Shown: positions 1-12,200 of the stretch, one piece after another
Position numbering within the stretch: the stretch's first letter is position 1
Layout of the letters: the number at the start of each line of letters is the position of its first letter
Source of the DNA: Marchantia polymorpha subsp. ruderalis
Taxonomy: Eukaryota; Streptophyta; Marchantiopsida; Marchantiales; Marchantiaceae
Length of the DNA stretch: 64,000 nt
Direction: 5' to 3'
Assembly: GCA_037833965.1 (NCBI GenBank)
Contig: AP031358.1
Coordinates: 5,526,001-5,590,000 of the forward strand
Notes under the pieces: generated by a model
Told to the model about the DNA's origin: nothing
The model's input: only the letters and a program-made list of their open reading frames with translations
The model's database searches: none
Made by a program: the position numbers and the translations under genes

Positions 1-114
1 TGAGTCCTCCGCACAGCACGACACAAAGTGATGACGATGGAGGTTTCCGAATATCAAAAGCAGGCCACTAAATGAAGAGTTGCTTCGCTGCTTGAGCATT
101 TGCTTGTCACATCT

Positions 115-345
115 CCTTTCAGGCGATGAGAAACGACGGGAGGATGAGATAAAACGTCAAGGATATTTTGGATTTCAACTGCCGCGCTGGGACTAAGACA
201 CCGCCCCCAGACTTTCACTCTAGGCTGCAGTGGGGAATATTGGACAATGGACGAATACTTGTTCCAGCTATGTGGCGGGAGTGAAAAAGGGCAGTGAAGC
301 TCGTGAAGTCCGTAAAGCTCTGTCCTCGAGTATAAGATTGTGAGA
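115..345 (+). pseudogene. Decayed mitochondrial SSU rRNA fragment (NUMT-like)
   Basis: The stretch from about 190 reads like the small-subunit rRNA core: GGGACTAAGACACCGCCC matches the conserved CTGGGACTGAGACACGGCCC, and CAGTGGGGAATATTGGACAA (231-250) is nearly canonical. The 3' part (GTAAAGCTCT, TCGAGT) resembles plant mitochondrial 18S rRNA rather than plastid 16S, where the same place reads GAATTTTCCGCAATGG. There are many substitutions and indels, including extra bases near 140-185, so this is an old nuclear copy and not a working rRNA. It is not repeated in the neighbouring duplicated unit. Bases 1-110 show nothing else I recognise. Confidence 0.6.
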
Positions 346-719
346 TGATGAGAGATGCGAGTAAGGAACATGTCGAGGGGCAAAGATCTCCCGACGAGAC
401 CAGCCGACTGCGACCTCTCTTTGCATTGTCGCCTTCGGGAGCGATTATGACTGCCTTAAGACCTCCAGTTTGTGCTTGTTCATTATTTGATGAGTGTATT
501 CTACAAAGTTGAGAGAAAATTGCATGCTCACTACTGCATGAACCGAAACACTTCACGAATCCCCTAAGACCATTCAAACAGGTTGTTAATTCAAAACCAT
601 ACGTCCACTGGACAACAGTGAAATCAGGTATGACGCAAATGTCACGTCATCACTCTGCACGCTGATCAGTGTACTATTGAATGTGATCGATGGCCGAAAA
701 ATGTTATCGACAGCAACTC

Positions 720-1260
720 TGAAAAGATTGATTTTAACACAGCTGCTAGTTTGTGTTATTCTTTTTCCACGGAAAGGCAGTTGTTGCATAGAATATGTGC
801 ACACCATCAAGGAGTAAGAATATGTACATCTGATGAACAGCTCTCCTGGACATTGCATGATTGGTACACCGATGAACGAGAACCCATAAGGCACGCCAGG
901 ATTCATACAGACACGATAAGTCAGGCTTTTGCGTGGCCATCTAACATCTGGGCAGCGTAGCGGCTGTCTGTAACCCGAGCGGGAGTAAGAGAGATGGGAG
1001 CTGGGGCTCTCGCAGAGGACCGGTGGGATCATGTCGAAGGCACGTCCTCTCGAAGCGTGGAGTCTCTGATCTGGGCTCCTCGGCGGAAGTGAGGGGAGTC
1101 TGGGGGGATAATGTGGAGGGCACAGCGTGAGGCGGGCGACCGAGCAGCGATCACTTTCCGCTCTGCGCAGTCGGGGGATTGCGTGCTTGAATGCTTGCCA
1201 GCGATCATCCGACGTGAGGAGCTCCCTGCAACCTCTCTCTGAACTTTTCTTGCTTGCGGT
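720..1260. repeat. Module R, copy 1
   Basis: A roughly 400-540 bp segment found three times in the window (also 5030-5570 and 33396-33795). Landmarks are CATAAGGCACGCCAG, GGCAGCGTAGCGGCTGTCTG and GCTCCTCGGCGGAAGTGAGG. It is GC-rich compared with its surroundings. Open frames exist on both strands but differ between copies, so I see no gene in it. It always sits where an F-box upstream region would otherwise continue. Confidence 0.7.
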
Positions 1261-1264
1261 CGAA

Positions 1265-1530
1265 TATGATGAGCTCGATCGACCTCGTCCATCGGTATTT
1301 TGGACGTCTCACGCTGAAGTATCCACACTTCATCGTGTTCCGGAGAGTCCTCGACGGGAACAGCGTGAGAATCACGAGTGTGACCTTCAATGGATTGAAC
1401 TCTAGCAGAAAGGTAATGAGAGAACTTATAAACCATCCTCACCACCAACTACAGCACTACTTGATGAATTCGACAATCAATTCGTTATTCTACTTTAACG
1501 TTTGCATACATATCAACGATTAAAGTTGTG
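1265..1530 (-). pseudogene. Relic of F-box gene 5' flank (copy A)
   Basis: On the minus strand this matches the upstream region of the F-box genes at 20560-20780 and 14450-14640. Shared pieces are the TCATCGAGTGGTGCTGCAGT-like block and the following GGATACTTCAGC...GACCTCC block. It is noncoding flank and the F-box coding part is absent; module R begins where the match ends. Confidence 0.6.
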
Positions 1531-1706
1531 ATCGGTTTAAAAGTTCTTCATTTAAATTTTTAGACAATTAGAACGAAAGATTGTCAGTATTTTAATGTAT
1601 TAGCTAGTGTTCCAGACTTGGAACTCTGAGTGTGATTCAGTAGCAATGCACGTTTCATGTCGTTACGTGTAGACACATATAGCTTCTAGTATAACCAAGG
1701 CAGGTA

Positions 1707-1738
1707 AATATATATATATATATATTCAAATATATATA
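1707..1738. repeat. (AT)n microsatellite
   Basis: An AT dinucleotide run, briefly interrupted, lies between the F-box flank relic and the citrate synthase leader relic. The equivalent run in copy B (6016-6043) is longer. Confidence 0.9.
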
Positions 1739-1739
1739 A

Positions 1740-1912
1740 CATACGAATCAAGAAGGGGAATCCATTCTCTAGATTCTAATCTTATTGGATCACCACCGCA
1801 AATAATTCGCCTACTGCTGACTATGCCGTGGGGCGATCCCCATTCCCAGCGCTGACGAGTCCTTTCTCGCCTGGATGCGTTTGAAGCTGCATACCCCACC
1901 TGTAGCAAAAGT
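1740..1912 (-). pseudogene. Relic of citrate synthase 5' leader (copy A)
   Basis: The minus strand contains CATCCAGGCGAGAAAGGA, CTCGTCAGCGCTGGGAAT and GATCGCCCCACGG, closely matching bases 18430-18485 just upstream of the intact citrate synthase retrogene. The coding region itself is absent, so this is only the leader. Confidence 0.7.
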
Positions 1913-2029
1913 GATTACGAAAAAGAAAAGTGAATAGTTCTGATTTGCATTGAAATAACCTTTATGATTTGTAAGAGCAATTTATGGTTTTGGATTTGAA
2001 ACTTTTCTATTTAAATCAGGAAGAGAGAA

Positions 2030-2800
2030 ATTCGAGAAACAAATAACTTTTACAATGTGAAGATTCTAGAGTTGGCAGTGGCATATACTGTGAAGTTGAT
2101 CTGATATGCTATGAATCATGGTGTTTCAAGATCACATTGTGGTTCTTCATGCCAGGCCTTGGCATCAGATTATGCTCGATTAAGATATGCTATCGTTCAA
2201 TCTTTAGATATCAAAGTCAGAATTGTCTTTTTGTGATGATAAAATGATATCGAGTAATTCCTTGCTATTTCCAATATATTCGAATATATGTCGAATTTCT
2301 ACGGATGTAGCCAATATATTGTATTATATCGGGCAAAGATTAATTTCTGTGACCAACATGTGTACGAAGAGATTCCAAAACATCTGATATTTGTTCAAGA
2401 AAATCTTCAGTTGCAATTTTGAGACTGACATCCACCTACATAATGAATACTTAATTACGTTGTCTCGCAGTGAGATACCAGCGATAGATTCATCAGTCTT
2501 GGTTTGTGACGGAAGTTAAAAGTTTAAATCTAGCCTAGGCTGCCAGAAAAAATGCTGCAAACTATCATCCGACTCCAGGCCATGTGGATACTAAGGTCCA
2601 AAATGAGTGTGAGTAAAAATCACGGAGCCTAGTAGTGCCCGAATCTTCGTCTTTACATAGAAGCCGATAATCACACCAAAGCTGTATACACTCCAGAAAC
2701 ATACATAATTCCCTTCCACCTGGAGTCGAAAAAGCACTTTCGGTTGCATGAGCTTCTACATGTCTTCTGCCAAAAGGTTTAGCATGGTCTTTAAGTTTTC
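2030..2800 (-). pseudogene. Relic of F-box gene 3' end and 3' flank (copy A)
   Basis: On the minus strand, 2800 to about 2510 matches the last ~110 codons of F-box 1 (15780-16073), including CTGGCAGCCTAGGCTAGATT near the stop. From 2500 down to about 2030 it matches the 3' flank at 16080-16640. It is a fragment with frame damage and no F-box. Confidence 0.7.
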
Positions 2801-3690
2801 AAAAAATTGACACTATGTGATTAATTGTTATTTATATCTGTCTCCAACCACAGTATTTAACATAACAAACATTTGTTGAATTCATTAGATCATTGCTAAT
2901 TTAAATCAAGTTAGCTTGAATTTTCTCGCTATAAAATATTTATTCTACATTAGTGTCAGACTTTATCAATTTTTGAAAAATTTCATAAGAACCAGTGAAA
3001 AGATATATTTAGCCTTGTAAAATCGATTTTTATAATTGTGAAACATTATTGTAATAAGCCAAGGAATTGATTATGGTTAGATTAGGTATAATCAAGATTA
3101 GTTAGTTATTACTAAATTTAGTTATAATATTTGAACTCGAAAAAATAATTAATAAAATTTTTAAATATTTAGGTGAATATTGCTATTTTTTATCTATAAA
3201 AATCTACATTCCATGAAAAAATATTTTGAATGGATTCACTAAATAAATGAAATTTTATTAATTAGATTATATCCAAAATTTACTTTGATTGTTTTAGAAT
3301 TTTGAAATGATGTGTTGCAACTTCAACCTAGGTGTAAATAATTTTCAAGAAGTTTTAGTTAGGTTAATGGATAGTTCTCACGTATTTATAATTAATCAAA
3401 AATAACTAAATTTATCTTTATAAAGGTAAGACAGATGATATTTACCATTTTTTATCATGAAAATTTCTCAATTAACATAAGAAAATCTTAAAATTAAAAA
3501 TTTCAAACAAATTTGAAAAGTTCATTGTGTAACAATTTGTTTCATCAATAGAAAAATATGTTATAATATTATTTTGAACATAGATGATTGATTAGATGGT
3601 TTTGATGAATAAAATTTGTGTGAAAAAAATTTGATACATGATAAGTTGATGATCTTTTATTTTCTAGAACCATTGGAGATAAAATCTAAG
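2801..3690. other. AT-rich stretch with no gene
   Basis: Very AT-rich sequence present in copy A and missing at the matching place in copy B (near 6905). I see no open frame, terminal repeats or target duplication that would show it to be an insertion; it may equally have been lost from copy B. Confidence 0.5.
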
Positions 3691-3929
3691 TGAGAGTCAG
3701 TAGGGAGATCGTAAACGTTATAGCATAACAAAACTTCAAACAGTACAACAAAAATCGCAGCTAACTTCAACTACTTTGCAAAATTTTAATCTTGATTCCA
3801 ATAGATACTTCTCTCATCATCATGTTTTCATCAAGATTATGTGAGTATATCAAAACCTTGTTGTTGAACTTGTCCAAATCATTTATCTTTTGAAAAGTTA
3901 CTTTTCATTGTTCCAACAATGATAGGAGC

Positions 3930-4570
3930 AAGGATTGCTCTTTGCACTATATTGAACGCTTTACATAACTTTAGCTTATAAATACCTTCAAGCATTTCGA
4001 TATCAAAGTCTATGCAAATAGTCATTTTGAAAGTTAGAAAGCTAACCTAGTCTATGCAAATTAACATTTTATGAATTTTAAAACTAACTTAAGAAGAGTA
4101 AAAGCAACGTACAAATGTTTCATAAAACACTTGTGTCTTTTTTGGAATGCAAATATCGTATACTAAAAATCTTTATTTTGAAACCTTAAGGCCAGAGTCA
4201 ATAAGACAAACTTCTGCGAGAGCATTTGCTAAGAATGTTTTTATTAATCAAGAACGAAAGTTGGAGATTGAAACATCATCAGATACCATCCTAGTCTGAA
4301 CCATAAAAGATGCCGACGAGGGATCTACGGATGTTAATATCATGACTTCGCCAGCACCTCTATGAGAAATTAATAATTGCTCTTTGAATTATATTCAACG
4401 GTTTACACCACTTTAGCTTATCAAAGGATTTCAAGCATTACAATATCATAGTCTATGCAAATCAACATTTTGAAAGTTAGAAAGTTACCCTAGTTTGTGC
4501 AAATCAACATTTTATGAATTAGAAAATTAACCTAAGAAGAGTAAAAACAACTTGCTATGGAACACTTGTG
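3930..4570. repeat. Pair of ~190-bp direct repeats about 430 bp apart
   Basis: The block starting TTGCTCTTTGCACTATATTG near 3937 and ending in an AACTTAAGAAGAGTAAAAGCAA-type block recurs, diverged, from 4379. The same pair is at 7065-7680 in copy B, so the pair existed before the larger duplication. Noncoding. Confidence 0.65.
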
Positions 4571-5029
4571 TTTTTAACATGAGTACAAAATCATTCATCA
4601 TTTCGAGACTTTAGGGCCAAAGTCTCTCAAATTTTTGTACAGCTGAAGCAATTTTTCATTTGTTTTAAAGTTTTATTAAAAACAAATAATAACTTTTAAT
4701 TTAGTTTTAATTTTCATCCGTATAAGATAAATATAAAATTATTGTTAGATTCCAAAGATTATACATATTTTACTGTAAAATCGTGTAGACACTCACACTT
4801 GTTTCTCAAAGTTGAGAGAAAATTGCATCCTCACTACTGCATGAACCATAACACTTCACGAATTATCTCCCTTACGAGCATTCAAACAGGTTTTTTTTTT
4901 CAAATCCATGAGTCCACTGGACGACAGTGAAATGAGGTATGACACAAATGTCACGTCATCACTCACATCAGCGGAATATTGAATGTGATCGATTACCGAA
5001 AAACGTCATCGACAGCAACTCTGCGAAGA

Positions 5030-5570
5030 TTGATATTAACACAGCTCTTAGTTTGTGTTATTCTTTTTCCACGAAAAGGCAGTTGTTGGAGAGAGAGATG
5101 TATACACCATCAAGGAATAAGAATATGTACAACATCTGATGAACAGCTCTCCTGGACATTGCATGATTGGTACACCGATGAACGAGAAACCATAAGGCAC
5201 GCCAGGATTCATACAGAGACGATAAGTCAGGCTTTTGCGTGGCCTTCTAACATCTGGGCAGCGTAGCGGCTGTCTGTAACCCGAGCGGGAGTAAGAGAGC
5301 TGGGAGCTTGGGCTCTCGCAGAGGACCGGTGGGATCATGTCGAAGGCACGTCCACTCGAAGCGTGGAGTCTCTGATCTGGGCTCCTCGGCGGAAGTGAGG
5401 GGAGTCTGGGGGGATAATGTGGAGGGCACAGCGTAAGGCGGGCGACCGAGCAGCGATCACTTCCCGCTCTGCGCAGTCGGGGGACTGCGTGCTTGAATGA
5501 ATTCCAGCGATCATCCGACGTGAGGAGCTTCCTGCAACCTCTCTCTGAACTTTTCTTGCTTGCGGTCGAA
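5030..5570. repeat. Module R, copy 2
   Basis: Near-identical to copy 1 at 720-1260 with scattered substitutions and short indels, for example an extra base in the ACATCTGATG part and CCACTCGAAG instead of CTCTCGAAG. A 178-codon minus-strand frame crosses it but is not kept in the other copies, so I do not call a gene. Confidence 0.7.
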
Positions 5571-5574
5571 TATG

Positions 5575-5830
5575 ATGAGCTCAATCGACCTCGTCCATCG
5601 GTATTTTGGACGTCTCACGCTGAAGTATCCACACTTCATGCTGTTCCAGAGACTCCTCGACGGGAACAGCGTGAGAATCATGAGTGTGACTTTCGATCGA
5701 TGGTACTCTAACAGAAAGGTAATGAAAGAACTTATAAACCATCCTCACCACCAACTACAGCACTACTTGATGAATTCGAAAATCAATTCGTTATTCTACT
5801 TTAACGTTTGCATACATATCAACAAATTAA
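5575..5830 (-). pseudogene. Relic of F-box gene 5' flank (copy B)
   Basis: Counterpart of 1265-1530, matching the minus strand of the F-box upstream region at 14450-14640 and 20560-20780. No coding part remains. Confidence 0.6.
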
Positions 5831-6015
5831 ATTTGTGATCGGTTTAATAATCTTTGATTTAAATTTTTCTACAATTAGACCGAAAGGTTGTCAGTACATT
5901 AATGTATTAGCTAGTGTTCCAGACTTGGAGCTCTGATTGTGATTCAGTAGCAATGCACGTTTCGTTATGTGTATACACGTATAGCTTCTAGTATAACCAA
6001 GGCAGGAAAGAAAAT

Positions 6016-6043
6016 AATATATATATATATATATATATATATC
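6016..6043. repeat. (AT)n microsatellite
   Basis: Uninterrupted AT run of about 28 bp, at the same place in the unit as the run at 1707. Confidence 0.9.
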
Positions 6044-6054
6044 ACATACTGAAT

Positions 6055-6215
6055 CAATAAGGGCAATCCATTCTCTAGATTCTAATCTTATTGGATCGCC
6101 ACCGCAAATAATTCCCCTACTGCTGACTATGCCCGTGGGGCTCTCCAGATTCCCAGTGCTGACGAGTCCTTTCTCGCCTGAATGCGTTTGAAGCTGCATA
6201 CCCCACCTGTAGCAA
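6055..6215 (-). pseudogene. Relic of citrate synthase 5' leader (copy B)
   Basis: Counterpart of 1740-1912. Minus-strand match to the citrate synthase upstream region near 18430-18530, more diverged than copy A (CAGCACTGGGAATCTGGAGA in place of CAGCGCTGGGAATCGGGCTC). Confidence 0.65.
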
Positions 6216-6289
6216 AAGTGATTACGAATAAGAAAAGTGAATAGTTCTGATTTGCATTGAAATAACTTTTATCATTTGTAACAGCAACT

Positions 6290-6905
6290 TATTGTTTTGG
6301 ATTTGAAACTTTTCTATCTAAATCAGGAAGCAAGAAATTCGAGAAACAAATAACGAAGTTGGCAGTGGAATATGCTGTGAAGTTGATCTGATATGCTATG
6401 CATTATGGTGTTTCAAGATCACATTGTGTTTCTTCATGCCAGGCCTTGGCATCAGATTATGCTCGATTAAGATCTGCTATTGTTCAATCTTTAGATATCA
6501 AAGTCAGAATTGTCTTTTTGTGATGATAAAATGATATCGAGTAATTCCTTGTTATATTCCAATATACTCGAATATATGCCGAATTTCTGCGAATGTAGCC
6601 AATATATTGTATTATATCGGGCAATGATCAATTTCTGTGACCAACATGTGTACGAAGAGATTCCAAAACATCTGATATTTGATCAAGAAAATCTTCAGTT
6701 GCAATTTTGAGACTGACATCCACCTACATAATGAATACTTAATTACGTTGTCTCGCAGTGAGATACCAGCGATAGATTCATCATTCTTGGTTTGTGACGG
6801 AAGTTAAAACTTTAAATCTAGCCTAGGCTGCCAAACAAAATGCTGCAAACTATCGTCGGACTCCAGGCCATGTGGATACTAAGGTCCAAAACGAGTGTGA
6901 GTAAA
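6290..6905 (-). pseudogene. Relic of F-box gene 3' end and 3' flank (copy B)
   Basis: Counterpart of 2030-2620. It keeps the last ~40 codons' worth of the F-box gene (minus strand, about 6905-6810) and the 3' flank. The part equivalent to 2640-2800 is missing. Confidence 0.65.
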
Positions 6906-7064
6906 ACTTTGATGAAACAAAATTTTAACAACTTGCATGTGATCTTGAATCATCATGGTTTCATCAGGATTCTATGAGGAAATCAAAACTTTGTTGTTGA
7001 ACTTGTCCAGATCATTTACCTTGTGAGAAGTTCCTACTCATTGTTCCAACAGTGATAGGAGCAA

Positions 7065-7680
7065 CGATTGCTCTTTGTATTATATTGAACAGTTTAAATC
7101 ACTTTAGCTTATCAAAAGCATTCAAGCATTTCGATATCATAGTCTTTGCAAATCAACATTTTGAAAGTTAGAAAGTTAACCCAGTCTATCCAAATCAAAA
7201 TTTTATGAATTATAACTAACCTAAGAAGAGGAAAAAAACATACGAATGTTCCTTATAACATTTGTGTTTTTATCGTGAATGCAAATACCGTATATTAAAA
7301 ACCTTCATTTTGAAACCTTAGGGCCAAAGGTTGTCAATAAGATAAACTTCTGCAAAAGCATTTGCCGAGGATGTTTTTATTAATCAAGAACTAAAGTTGA
7401 GGACCGGAAGATCATCAGATACCGTCCTAGTTTCAAACATAAAAGATGACCACGAGTGATCTACGAATGTTAATATCATGACTCAGCCGGCACCTCTATG
7501 AAAAATCAATGATTTCTCTTTGAATTATATTCAATGGTTTACACCACTTTAGCTTATCAAAAGCCTTCAAGCATTAGGATATCATAGTCTATGCAAATCA
7601 ACATTTTATGAATTATAAAATTAACTTAAGTAAAAGCAACTTCCTATGGAACAATTGTGTTTTTATCGTAAATACAAAAA
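7065..7680. repeat. Pair of ~190-bp direct repeats, copy B
   Basis: Counterpart of 3930-4570. Two diverged blocks (starting near 7068 and 7515) each contain a TCTTTG(T/A)ATTATATTCAA-type start and an AAATCAACATTTT block. Noncoding. Confidence 0.6.
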
Positions 7681-8036
7681 TCGTAAATAAAAAATCTTCA
7701 TTTCGAAACTTTAGGGCCAAAGTCTCTCAAAGTTTTTTACAACTCAAGCAATTCTTAATTTTTTGAATGTTATATTTAAAACAAATATTCACCCTCATGA
7801 TATAAATATTTTTAGATTCCAAGAATTATACTTATTTTATGTTATAATCTTGTAGACACTTGTATCTCACACTTGTTTATCACTAACACTGATCCTAGAT
7901 ACACCTGCCAGCGTGTATTTGAACCATCTTCCGAATGATCCCATTTTTCAAATAGTGTCCAAAGTGTACGAGGTCGTTCCTCCAGTTCTTCTGGAGCTGG
8001 ACGAGGTCAAGAACCCGTGGCCCATTGTTGATGCGC

Positions 8037-8041
8037 ACAGC
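8037..8041. repeat. Target site duplication ACAGC, left side of element copy 1
   Basis: ACAGC precedes the element's TGTGGTACC end and recurs at 13332-13336 right after its TTATTACA end. The uninterrupted site exists in the intact retrogene (GCGCACAGCGGAGTTTT, near 19868), which proves the boundaries. Confidence 0.95.
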
Positions 8042-8455
8042 TGTGGTACCTCACTTTTGGTAATTTTGAGGAAATTAAAACATTTTTGGAAAACTGTGCC
8101 CTGGCAGCAATGTAAATAGCCTTCGGTGCATCAAAACAGAGTGAATTCGGAAGATCGCAGAGATTCTCGAGGAATCTCGTAGAATCTAGGAGTTGGGTGC
8201 AGCGGTAAGGACGGCCACCACCCTCTCTGCGAACTCTGCAGCTAGGATCCCTACGGCGCAAGGCGCAAAACCCGCCTTCGGAGCTGCGTCCGCGGCGGTA
8301 GGGAAATCCTTCGTATTTAGGTCAACCCCTGGACGCCTTGACTTAGTTAGGGTCTCGTTCGAAAGAGCTCGACGCACTGATTCCAACTAGCCCAAGAACG
8401 CCAACAACGGATAAGGACTCCGGGAGTTATGAAGGTTGTAAGATACTCAGCTCTT

Positions 8456-8586
8456 CGCCTGCGCGCAGGCGGAGAACTTTTGTCCTATGCGCGGACGAAG
8501 GAAGTTCGCCTGCGCACAGGCGAGATAGGGTTTTTGAGATAGGCGCGAAGTTCGCCTACGCACAGGCGTCCGCCTGTGCACAGGCG
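8456..8586. repeat. Cluster of four CGCCTGYGCRCAGGCG palindromes
   Basis: Four 16-bp palindromes or near-palindromes lie at 8456-8471, 8507-8522, 8553-8568 and 8571-8586, all variants of CGCCTGTGCACAGGCG. More copies and half sites occur through the leader and gene of this element (for example around 8870 and 10665) and in copy 2. They look like binding sites or recombination-grown repeats; nothing in the sequence shows which. Confidence 0.85.
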
Positions 8587-9228
8587 CTTCGGCGTCGGCG
8601 GGAAATCCGCCTTGGGCCCTAGAAATGCGCCTTGTGACGTAGAAATTGTACGGCGCCTTCTGCGCCAGCGCATCCCCGCGGAGGAGCAAGGAGCCGCCAG
8701 AATAGTAAAATCCGTACGGACCGTACGGACGGGACGGATGGATGCGCTCTTGGACGGACGGAGTTGCGGCGGCGGAAGCGCCGACGAAGAGACAAGGAAC
8801 GGACAGTCTGGACGGAGTCGGTTGACCGCGGTCAACGCCTTCCGCGCCAGCGCATCGCCGCGGACGGACTTCACCTGTGCACAGAAGGGTGAAGTTCCGA
8901 GCCGGCGGAGAATCCGCCGAGGAGTCCGCTTGCGCGCAGGCGGGGGTTGAACTTTTGTCCGACATGCGGACACACGCGCCGAGGCAGAAGAGGATTGGCT
9001 GAGGAGCGGTACGTACGAGTGTACCGCGCAAGGCGGAAAATCCGCCTTCGGCGCTGCGCACCCAGGTCCGCGGCGTAGTACGCTCGCGGAGTTCAAATTC
9101 GCCAATTCGAGCGTGAGAGTTTAATCGGCAACGGCGGAGCGTGAAGCCGCGCGTGAGAGCGGAGACCGTTTCAGCATAGAGCCGGCGCAGCCATCAATTG
9201 AGACGTCCTCCACGAGCAAGAGCCGACC

Positions 9229-12200
9229 ATGACCTTCGACCAGGCGGCGGAGAGCGTCCCATTCTTGAATTCGCGATTCCATTCTCTAGTGCGAGCTGCG
9301 CGCATCCATCTGCTGGCTGCGAAGCATTCTCGACATCGCCGCGCAGAGGATTTCTTGGTGATTGAGGGAGAAGTGAGTGCGCGTGATTTGGAATTGAGGG
9401 CGATTAGAGTTTGCCGAGGAAGAAAGGAGCTCGAGCGGAGCGGAAGTAGAATGAGCGGGCGGGCGAACTCCAAGAACGCAATGACGAGACCGGGCCGATT
9501 GCGGATGCTGCCGCTCCGACTACCACAAAACGGGCTGCGCGCTTACGAGGAGCGCCTGATAGCAAGGAAGCTCGATTTCTTCCTATGGGGATGGAACTAC
9601 ATCTGTGCGGATATGGTGCGCGAGTGGCTAGAGCCACAGGGACCACCATCGCGCGGATTGCGTCCGCATGTTGATCGGTGGACAGTCCAAGATTGGGCGC
9701 AGGCATTGGGGAGATGTGTCGGCATGCCAGGGCACCTTCTCTTCGACAGTGAGAGCATCAAGGTGACCAAGCAGGAAGAGGCGCAATTTGTGGAGCTATT
9801 CAAGAACGGGAGGTCTACCAAGAATGGGTACAGGACCCGCGATTACAAGGATCGATTCCGCCGGACTTTGTCCGCGGCGCTGATGCAATTACTGCAGCCA
9901 CACCGCGCCTGCTACATCACATTGTGGCAGGTCTCTTTTGTGGAGTGCGTCATCGAGGGAACTCCAATTCACTGGGCGAGCATCCTGCACAGGGTGATGC
10001 GACAGCACGCTTTTGAGGAGAAGGGGGGAACTCTAAACCATCTCTCTCCTTTCCTCATCAATTTTTATCGACAGCGGAATTGTTTGACAGCGGCGGAGCT
10101 TGCGCGTTTTCCGCCGTTGTCCATCGACCATCCCGGGAAGTATGTGCGGGAGAATGAGGTCGACACTGATGCAGAGGAGTCACCGACTTCTACTCCGTCA
10201 AGGCGGAGGAACGAAGGGAGGAACACTCCTGCAGCACGAGCGCCGCGGAAGCGGCGATGGAGAGAGGAGTCCGAAGAGGAGCAGCATCAAGAACCCTCTG
10301 CTCCCATTCGACCGCGGCCGTTGTACGAGTCATACAGCCGGCCGAAGCAGAAGGCACGCAGGCTGGTGTTACCAGCCAACAGTGCGGCCACGGCGACGAT
10401 TGCGACGGAGAAAGGAAGTGCGTCGCCAGAGAGGAACGAGGGAGCAACGGATCGCACTGCACCCTCGACGGACGAGAGGCCGCCTACGGGCCGAGGGCCT
10501 CCGGAGTTACCACGTGCGTTGCGGACAGGTGTTCCGTTTGCACACAGGCGAGACTCCGCGGACGGACGAGCCTCCGCGGACGGGCGACCACAAGCAGACG
10601 TAGATCTACGCCTACGCGTGGGAAGAAGCAGTCCGCTTGTGCGCAGGTCATCTCCACACGTGCCGCCTGTGCACAGGCAAGAATCACCCCCATTCCAACG
10701 TAGGAAGGGGAAGGAGCCGGCGGAGGATCCGCCTACGAGACACCGGCCTTCGGGGCCAGATCCTCCGGCGCACAACGCGCCGCGATTTGCGCCTTCGGCG
10801 CTAAAAGATACGGAGGAGATACGAGCATGGAGCGTGCGGAGGCCGCACCATCGGCATGTAATCCGCCGGTAGATGCGCCTTCGGCGGTAGGGCCTCAGGG
10901 CCAAGGGACATCGGGCGAGCGGCCCCCGGCCATGTCGCCTTTGGCGGTGGACGTCCGCGGCGCTACGCCTGCAGCGAACAAGGCACCGGCATTTGCGCCT
11001 GCGCACAGGCCAAGCACAGCCTCCGCGGACCGATCGAGGGAGCAGCAACAGACGGAGGAGCGGAGTGACTGTCCGCGGGATGAAATTTTGGTGCGCGATG
11101 CGCAATCAAACCCCGCGCAGCCACCCTCCGCTCGATCGCCTTCGGCGGCGGACGTCAGCGGCAAAGAGGATACGGTAGAAGACCAACAAGCGGGCGGTGG
11201 GGATGTAGCACGGGCACATTCGCCTACCGCCTTAGACATTTTGGCGAAGAGCAGCGAGGCTGCAGCAGTGCCTTCGCAGGCAGCACACGTCGACGACGTG
11301 CAGCCCCACTCGGGTCAGTCGCCGACGCAATCAATGGCGACTGAAATTCTCCACTCGGATGATGACGACGGAGTCTCCACCAAAGAAATGTCAGGAGCAG
11401 GGGATACCGAGGAGGAGGAGGAGGAAATTGTTGGAGCGCCGGCGGCAGCGCTCTCTGAGCAGGTGATTCCGTTGCTGAGGTACTTGGATCGCAAAATCGA
11501 TAAATACGCCGATCCACTTCAGCCGGGATCTTACATCGAATTAGTGCGCAGGCGGACTCGCACTAAAGTCCACACCAGCAAGCTACTAGCTAGAGTGGAC
11601 CAGGAGTTGAGGGAATTGAAGGAGAAGCATGAATGCTTGTGGGGTCAGTATAAACTCAATCAGAAATTCTACAAGTACTCCGAAAAGGTGAGGGATGGGA
11701 AACTGGAAGAGCTCACCAAGGAGCAGGTGAAGGTCACGGAAGCACTAATTTCTGAGCAGACCCAGAATCAGATTTTGTCAGAGGAGCTCGTGCGACAGAC
11801 GCGGTTGTTAGAGCAGTGTCAGCTCGCACGACAGGCGGATGAGGATTTAATCCGCAGGCTACAGTCAGAGTGGCGAATTGAGAGCGCAGCGTGCTGAGGC
11901 CGAATCGCAATTAGTGGTAATTGAAGAGGATCACAGGCGAGAGGCAGATCGCACGAAGGAGGAGACGGCGAGGCGTGTCGCCCACTGTCTCAAGGGCTAC
12001 GCCCACTGGGAAGTGGCGGCGCAGGAGAAACTCACACTGCGTGAGTTTGAACTTCGCGCAGCCGGGTTGTTGACAGGCGACAGCAGGAGTCGGCGGAAGG
12101 TAGCGAAGAAGCTCAAAGCTTTTCTGTCGAAGGCGCGGGACACCATGTCCACCCTCGAAGTGGAGGTGTTCGCGGCGTTGCAGCGATTGGGACTGCGCAG

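Larger units (their letters stand above)
505..4807. repeat. Tandem duplicated unit, copy A (decayed, inverted F-box/citrate synthase module)
   Basis: This stretch is followed directly by a second, shorter copy at 4808-7877. Both begin with AAAGTTGAGAGAAAATTGCA and end with a shared GTAGACACT...CACACTTGTTT tail. In order, copy A holds module R, an F-box 5' flank (minus), an AT microsatellite, the citrate synthase leader (minus), an F-box 3' end (minus), an AT-rich stretch and a pair of direct repeats. Read on the minus strand, the order F-box 3' end, citrate synthase leader, F-box 5' flank matches the intact locus at 14.7-21.9 kb with the citrate synthase coding part missing. Confidence 0.75.
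4808..7877. repeat. Tandem duplicated unit, copy B
   Basis: Second copy of the unit at 505-4807, in the same orientation and lacking the segment equivalent to about 2620-3700. Sub-parts occur in the same order. Its right end abuts the citrate synthase fragment that begins near 7886. Confidence 0.75.

Noticed and set aside
5048-5584. 178-codon minus-strand frame in module R
   Set aside because: The frame is interrupted differently in the other two copies of the module.
10287-11105. Long antisense frames within the element gene (both copies)
   Set aside because: They are shadows caused by the GC-rich, palindromic, codon-phased repeats and are not conserved as proteins.
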